A DNA stretch of 6,819 bases from contig JAITJV010000196.1 in NCBI GenBank assembly GCA_031278755.1, positions 1 through 6,819 on the forward strand. Reading direction: 5' to 3'. Below the pieces are notes generated by a model. That model was not told the DNA's origin. It worked only from the letters and a program-made list of their open reading frames with translations, and did not search any database. Below, piece after piece: positions 5,805-6,819 of this stretch. Every line of letters starts with the position of its first letter. Position 1 is the stretch's first letter. This DNA comes from Treponema sp. (GTDB lineage Bacteria > Spirochaetota > Spirochaetia > Treponematales > Breznakiellaceae). Position numbers and translations under genes: made by a program.

Positions 5805-6692
5805 ATGAGTATACTTAGCGCCGTAATTCTGGGCGCCGTACAGGGGCTAACCGAGTTTTTGCCTGTTTCCAGCTCGGGGCACCTTGTGCTTCTGCAGAAA
5901 ATATTCGGAATTGCGGAACCTGTCCTGTTTTTTGACACTATGGTTCATGCCGGCACTCTGGCGGCTGTTTTTGCCGTCCTCAGGCGGGATATTTGGAACA
6001 TACTCCGCCGTATCATACAGCCCCTTACCGCTTATCTGATAATCGGTACTCTGCCGGCGGTGATCGCCGCCCTTCTTTTCAAGGATCATATCGAAAGGGC
6101 GTTTGCTTCGGGAAATTTCCTCGGCTTTGCGTTCCTTGGTACGGCGGGCCTGCTCGCCGCTTCGGAGTTCTTTTCCCGAAAAGCGGGGAAAGCGGCGGCG
6201 GGTGCGGCGGCCAGCGCCGTTCCGGCCAGCGCCGTTCCGGCCAGCGCCGGTACGCCTGCGGGGCGGCAGGGACCGTTTTCAGGTTGTACGGCGGCCGGCA
6301 TGAAGTGGACGGACGCCCTTATCATAGGGATCTTTCAGGCGGTCGCCATTGTTCCCGGAATTTCGCGATCGGGGGCCACGCTTTCAGGATCGCTCTTCCG
6401 CAGGCTCGACCGCGATTTTGCCGCCCGCTTTTCCTTCCTCCTTTCCATTCCGGCGGTTCTGGGGGCGCTCGTTCTCCAGATAAAGGATATAGCGGGCGGC
6501 GCCGGTACTGCCGGCATTGGGGCGGCGCCCATAGCGGCGGGAACCCTCACCGCCGCTATAGCCGGCTTTTTCTCGGTAAAGCTCATGCTGAAAATAGTAA
6601 GGGAACGCTCCCTCGCCGGTTTTTCCGTATACACCGCGGTTCTGGGGATTCTTGTGCTGATCGAAGAATTCGGAACGCGCTTTTTCTTTTAA
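5805..6692 (+). CDS. uppP: Undecaprenyl-diphosphate phosphatase UppP (BacA)
   Basis: 295 aa, multi-pass inner-membrane enzyme that dephosphorylates undecaprenyl diphosphate to recycle the lipid carrier of peptidoglycan and other envelope glycans; UppP overexpression gives bacitracin tolerance in known systems. Both catalytic motifs are present: QGLTEFLPVSSSGH at 13-26 (Glu17 and His26 corresponding to the conserved Glu and His) and PGISRSGAT at 184-192 (catalytic Arg188). Position 13 is Gln where E. coli has Glu, a change common in the family. Hydrophobic helices occur at about 1-15, 43-60, 74-92, 104-122, 168-185, 208-227, 245-262 and 275-289. The protein is about 25 residues longer than the usual 265-273 because of an Ala/Pro/Ser/Gly-rich linker at about 126-165, which includes the ASAVP repeat. 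A second Gly/Ala-rich loop lies at 229-247. It is transcribed divergently from the Lol-like operon, probably as a single-gene unit. Confidence 0.96.
   Translation: MSILSAVILGAVQGLTEFLPVSSSGHLVLLQKIFGIAEPVLFFDTMVHAGTLAAVFAVLRRDIWNILRRIIQPLTAYLIIGTLPAVIAALLFKDHIERAFASGNFLGFAFLGTAGLLAASEFFSRKAGKAAAGAAASAVPASAVPASAGTPAGRQGPFSGCTAAGMKWTDALIIGIFQAVAIVPGISRSGATLSGSLFRRLDRDFAARFSFLLSIPAVLGALVLQIKDIAGGAGTAGIGAAPIAAGTLTAAIAGFFSVKLMLKIVRERSLAGFSVYTAVLGILVLIEEFGTRFFF
6210..6254 (+). repeat. Three-copy 15-bp tandem repeat inside uppP
   Basis: Copies at 6210-6224, 6225-6239 and 6240-6254. The first two are identical (GCCAGCGCCGTTCCG) and the third differs at two bases. The unit is a multiple of three and encodes Ala-Ser-Ala-Val-Pro twice, then Ala-Ser-Ala-Gly-Thr (residues 136-150). 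Copy-number change by slippage would keep the frame and only alter the length of an inter-helix loop. Confidence 0.9.
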
Positions 6693-6725
6693 CAAAAACG
6701 ATGCGGCGGACGTGATTCGTGTTGA

Positions 6726-6773
6726 GGGTTTCATACCCCGCGGCCCTGCCGCGGTTATTAAAGTATGAAACCC
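6726..6773. repeat. Nested palindrome downstream of uppP
   Basis: Outer arms GGGTTTCATAC (6726-6736) and GTATGAAACCC (6763-6773) are perfect 11-bp complements. Inside lie two CCGCGG boxes (6738-6743, 6749-6754) that can form a 6-bp GC stem around CCCTG, so the transcript can fold into a two-tier hairpin. It starts 33 nt after the uppP stop. No T-run follows, so it is not a standard intrinsic terminator. It may stabilise the uppP mRNA 3' end, act as a Rho-dependent or bidirectional stop, or be a dispersed palindromic element. Confidence 0.75.
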
Positions 6774-6776
6774 GAA

Positions 6777-6782
6777 TATAAT
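6777..6782 (+). promoter_or_regulatory. Possible -10 box (TATAAT) reading out of the window
   Basis: A perfect TATAAT hexamer lies between the two palindromes on the plus strand. The -35 candidates at usual spacing (around 6754-6760, such as TTATTA) match the consensus poorly. If real, transcription would start near 6789, inside the following palindrome, and continue beyond the window. In an AT-rich spacer this may be chance. Confidence 0.25.
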
Positions 6783-6784
6783 AG

Positions 6785-6816
6785 AGTTGTTCAGAAACTT
6801 CAGTTTCTGAACAACT
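6785..6816. repeat. 15-bp-arm palindrome at the right edge
   Basis: AGTTGTTCAGAAACT (6785-6799) is perfectly complementary to 6802-6816 with only TC between, a nearly perfect 32-bp palindrome able to form a stable hairpin or cruciform. It is not followed by a T-tract within the window (only TCT remains). Its outer part shares AGTTGTTCA and TGAACAA with the repeat at 5725-5743. It may be a dispersed palindromic repeat, a stem-loop closing the uppP transcript, or the edge of a mobile element lying to the right. Confidence 0.75.
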
Positions 6817-6819
6817 TCT

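Noticed and set aside
6210..6254. CRISPR array or other spaced repeat system
   Set aside because: The units are contiguous 15-mers without spacers and are read in frame within uppP, so this is a coding tandem repeat.
5993..6715. Plus-strand 240-codon frame overlapping uppP
   Set aside because: It is an Arg/Gly/His-rich frame-shifted reading of the uppP sequence with no membrane or catalytic pattern. The UppP frame has both catalytic motifs and a good ribosome site.
6726..6816. Classical Rho-independent terminator(s) for uppP
   Set aside because: The stems are strong, but neither is followed by a T-run inside the window (GAATATAATA after the first, TCT after the second), so they were described as palindromes and not called terminators.

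Overview
The window looks like a chromosomal segment from a diderm (Gram-negative-type) bacterium. The best guess is a spirochaete of the treponeme type. That rests on the overall style of the proteins, the moderate GC content and the pairing of Lol-type ABC subunits with a LolA-like protein and a small beta-barrel. It is an inference, since no taxonomic marker gene is present. The outer-membrane and periplasmic character of the encoded proteins does firmly imply two membranes.

Layout. Positions 22-5552 hold a tightly packed five-gene operon on the minus strand. Read from its promoter it encodes a LolD-like ABC ATPase (5552-4860), a first FtsX/LolC-E-type permease (4860-3400), a second permease of the same type (3397-2096), a LolA-like periplasmic protein (2060-1305) and an outer-membrane beta-barrel protein (1305-22). 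Two junctions are TAATG overlaps, one is a 2-nt gap and one is a 35-nt gap. A possible sixth gene starts at the left edge (ATG at 5-3). A divergent 252-bp intergenic region (5553-5804) carries a perfect TATAAT -10 for the operon inside a 7-5-7 inverted repeat. It also holds a second 7-5-7 inverted repeat nearer the plus-strand gene. uppP (undecaprenyl-diphosphate phosphatase) runs on the plus strand at 5805-6692 and carries an in-frame 15-bp tandem repeat. The last 127 bp contain no gene but have two strong palindromes: a nested one at 6726-6773 and a 15-bp-arm hairpin at 6785-6816.

How the genes may work together. The ATPase and two permeases would form a LolCDE/MacB-like mechanotransmission complex in the inner membrane that lifts a lipid-anchored or hydrophobic substrate out of the bilayer. 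The LolA-like protein would ferry it across the periplasm. The co-translated beta-barrel could act as, or be the client of, the outer-membrane end. The neighbouring UppP recycles the undecaprenyl carrier for peptidoglycan and surface glycans, so the whole window concerns the cell envelope.

The points most worth following up are the ABC/LolA-like/barrel module as a possible LolB-independent delivery route, the expandable repeat in an essential-type enzyme, and the related TTGTTCA palindromes on both sides of uppP.
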